Positions 20,587-20,785 of a DNA stretch of 20,785 bases are shown one piece after another (the stretch's first letter is position 1; every line of letters begins with the position of its first letter). Location of the stretch: positions 1 to 20,785 of IMG/VR virus record IMGVR_UViG_3300010885_035892; one strand, 5' to 3'. This DNA is from a virus. Made by a program: the position numbers and the translations under genes. The notes beneath the pieces are model-generated. The model was not told the DNA's origin. It saw only the letters and a list, made by a program, of their open reading frames with translations, and made no database searches.

Positions 20587-20785
20587 TTAACTTTCTGAGA
20601 ACATGCCTTTGCGCATCATTTCTTCTGCGAGTGCAACACGCTCATCCATTGTCATGTTTTCAGGTGCCTTGGGTGACTTCGAGGTAAAGCTGTTGGATAA
20701 CGTCTTGGGAGCTTCGTCCTTTACGAACTTGCTCCAATCAACAGCGCCCTTTTCTTCTGGCTTCTGAATACGTGACTTAATCTTA
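20587..20785 (-). CDS. C-terminal part of a probable scaffolding protein (5' end outside window)
   Basis: The frame is open from the right edge to TAA 20587-20589, 65 complete codons. It is charged and polar: SRIQKPEEKGAVDWSKFVKD, then a Ser/Pro/Lys linker and a Met-rich C-terminal helix (MTMDERVALAEEMMRKGMF). The position immediately upstream of the major capsid gene, the disordered linker and the terminal helix fit a scaffolding protein, whose C-terminus contacts the capsid protein during assembly. The sequence is too short to exclude another head-assembly protein. Confidence 0.6.
   Translation of the reverse strand, partial: KIKSRIQKPEEKGAVDWSKFVKDEAPKTLSNSFTSKSPKAPENMTMDERVALAEEMMRKGMFSES

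Noticed and set aside
1-20785. tRNA genes, integrase or attachment sites
   Set aside because: I saw no cloverleaf sequence, recombinase motif or paired direct repeats that would support them in this window.

Overview
The window is most of the late region, plus a small early/accessory block, of a tailed double-stranded DNA phage, or a prophage of one. The gene order points to a podovirus with a T7-like structural plan. On the minus strand, reading from high to low coordinate, I see a scaffold-like C-terminus, the major capsid protein, a GIY-YIG homing endonuclease, a small head protein and a short acidic protein. These are followed by a tail adaptor (T7 gp11/P22 gp4 role), a short beta protein, a very large tail protein (P22 gp10/T7 gp12 role), a GNAT-like protein in the slot of T7 gene 13, and three internal virion/ejection-type proteins in the slots of genes 14, 15 and 16. 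Next come tail-fibre proteins, a lysis module, a metallophosphoesterase and a RusA resolvase. No sequence here names the host. A Sec signal peptide, a lipoprotein and a spanin-like gene pair suggest a Gram-negative bacterium.

Layout. 1-1340 (+): a (Gly-Asn/Tyr/Asp)n C-terminal tail of a protein that begins outside the window, then a DnaQ-like exonuclease, an XRE-type DNA-binding protein and an HNH protein, all overlapping. 1311-2889 (-): RusA, a metallophosphoesterase with an extra N-terminal domain, and a 44-residue protein. 2889-4611 (-): a lysis and accessory module with a lipoprotein nested in a membrane protein gene, a helical protein, an NlpC/P60 lysin, a beta protein and a membrane/coiled-coil protein. 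4608-8877 (-): a secreted cysteine-rich protein, a tail fibre and a small beta-sandwich protein. 8964-13605 (-): internal virion proteins. 13605-17891 (-): GNAT and tail tube/adaptor genes. 17892-20785 (-): head genes.

The minus-strand genes form one tightly packed block. Most junctions are TAATG or ATGA stop/start overlaps, which suggests coupled translation. The only non-coding gaps of note are about 50-90 bases, and no stretch over 300 bases lacks a gene. The early (+) and late (-) blocks meet tail to tail and overlap by 30 bases.

The points most worth attention are: a 25-bp RNA hairpin that buries the capsid gene's ribosome binding site; an amber stop in the largest internal-protein gene followed by an open in-frame extension that ends exactly on the next start codon; a hexamer repeat that reads as a Gly-X tail and stops on the start codon of the exonuclease gene; a tail-operon protein with a signal peptide; and five nuclease or phosphoesterase genes in about 20 kb.
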